A stretch of DNA of 64,000 bases from Caballeronia zhejiangensis (lineage in GTDB: Bacteria > Pseudomonadota > Gammaproteobacteria > Burkholderiales > Burkholderiaceae): the NCBI RefSeq assembly GCF_000698575.1, contig NZ_JFHD01000002.1, forward strand, positions 434,001 to 498,000, given 5' to 3'. The notes under the pieces are model-generated. The model made no database searches. It was not told the origin of the DNA and saw only the letters and a list, made by a program, of their open reading frames with translations. Made by a program: the position numbers and the translations under genes. Positions 63,883 to 64,000 of the stretch are shown piece by piece. The number at the start of each line of letters is the position of its first letter. Position 1 is the stretch's first letter.

Positions 63883-64000
63883 CTGTTGTTATCCGATCTC
63901 AAAATGAACGCGGCCCGCCGCCTTGGGGCGAGCCGTCGATTGTCGTGGGTATGTTTCGCGCCGCGTACGGCGCGCGTGAGCCAGGGCGCGGCCAGCGCCC
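63883..64000. other. Window edge upstream of waaF, no gene recognised
   Basis: GC-rich sequence with short dyads (for example CGCGCCG/CGGCGCG near 63958-63978). Two minus-strand frames are open across it, one ending just before waaF, but neither gives a protein I recognise. Confidence 0.4.

Overview
The window looks like a stretch of the main chromosome of a betaproteobacterium of the Burkholderia / Paraburkholderia / Caballeronia group. This is inferred from the high GC, from housekeeping blocks in an order familiar from that group (miaB-phoH-ybeY-corC-lnt; purM with divergent hda-HAD-pcnB-folK-deoxynucleoside kinase-panB; recA-recX-DUF2889-sucCD-terC-pilin-pglL-moaC-M48 protease; waaF), and from protein sequences that read as typical of it. 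No rRNA operon, insertion sequence, prophage or CRISPR array is visible. One tRNA gene is present.

Layout. 1-6.1 kb (minus): tRNA modification, ribosome maturation and envelope operon, from miaB down to lnt, which runs off the left edge. 6.2-9.2 kb: divergent LysR regulator and MFS exporter, then a HAD phosphatase. 9.2-12.7 kb (mostly minus): ribB behind an FMN riboswitch, glpK, a small lipoprotein and a short helical protein. 13.2-18.0 kb (plus): gamma-glutamyltransferase-like protein with an MHS transporter, a diiron ferritin-like protein and a small split-barrel-like protein. 18.0-22.5 kb (minus): RhlE-type helicase, TrhA/HlyIII protein and a two-gene cytochrome c operon. 23.0-29.6 kb: CopD-like protein (plus), then on the minus strand pantothenate, folate, nucleotide and RNA-tail genes ending with hda.

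29.8-34.5 kb: purM (plus), an orphan 145-aa frame, then miaA and mutL (minus). 35.0-39.7 kb (plus, except one small minus-strand membrane protein): a Geobacillus-type zinc lipase, DedA, an NlpD-like lipoprotein, a BamE-like lipoprotein and a tandem zinc-ribbon protein. 40.0-46.5 kb: a likely amino-acid cluster (substrate-binding protein, AhpD-like protein, class III aminotransferase, RpiR regulator), then tRNA-Met and an MHS transporter. 46.7-49.0 kb: a two-component system. 49.3-60.5 kb: recA to the M48 protease. 60.5-64 kb (minus): YheT hydrolase operon and waaF.

Most of the window is conserved chromosome backbone. The parts most worth a second look are: (i) three copies of a CAACAnATGT palindrome that tie the RpiR regulator to two nearby promoters; (ii) a lipase that keeps every catalytic and zinc residue of thermophilic Geobacillus lipases but has no signal peptide; (iii) a pilin with a 29-residue leader next to a PglL O-oligosaccharyltransferase; (iv) an MHS transporter carrying an insertion of about 115 residues; (v) several unexplained palindromes and hairpins in leaders (corC, ggt, the lysR/MFS intergenic region). 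I found nothing I can defend as a wholly new defence or mobile system.
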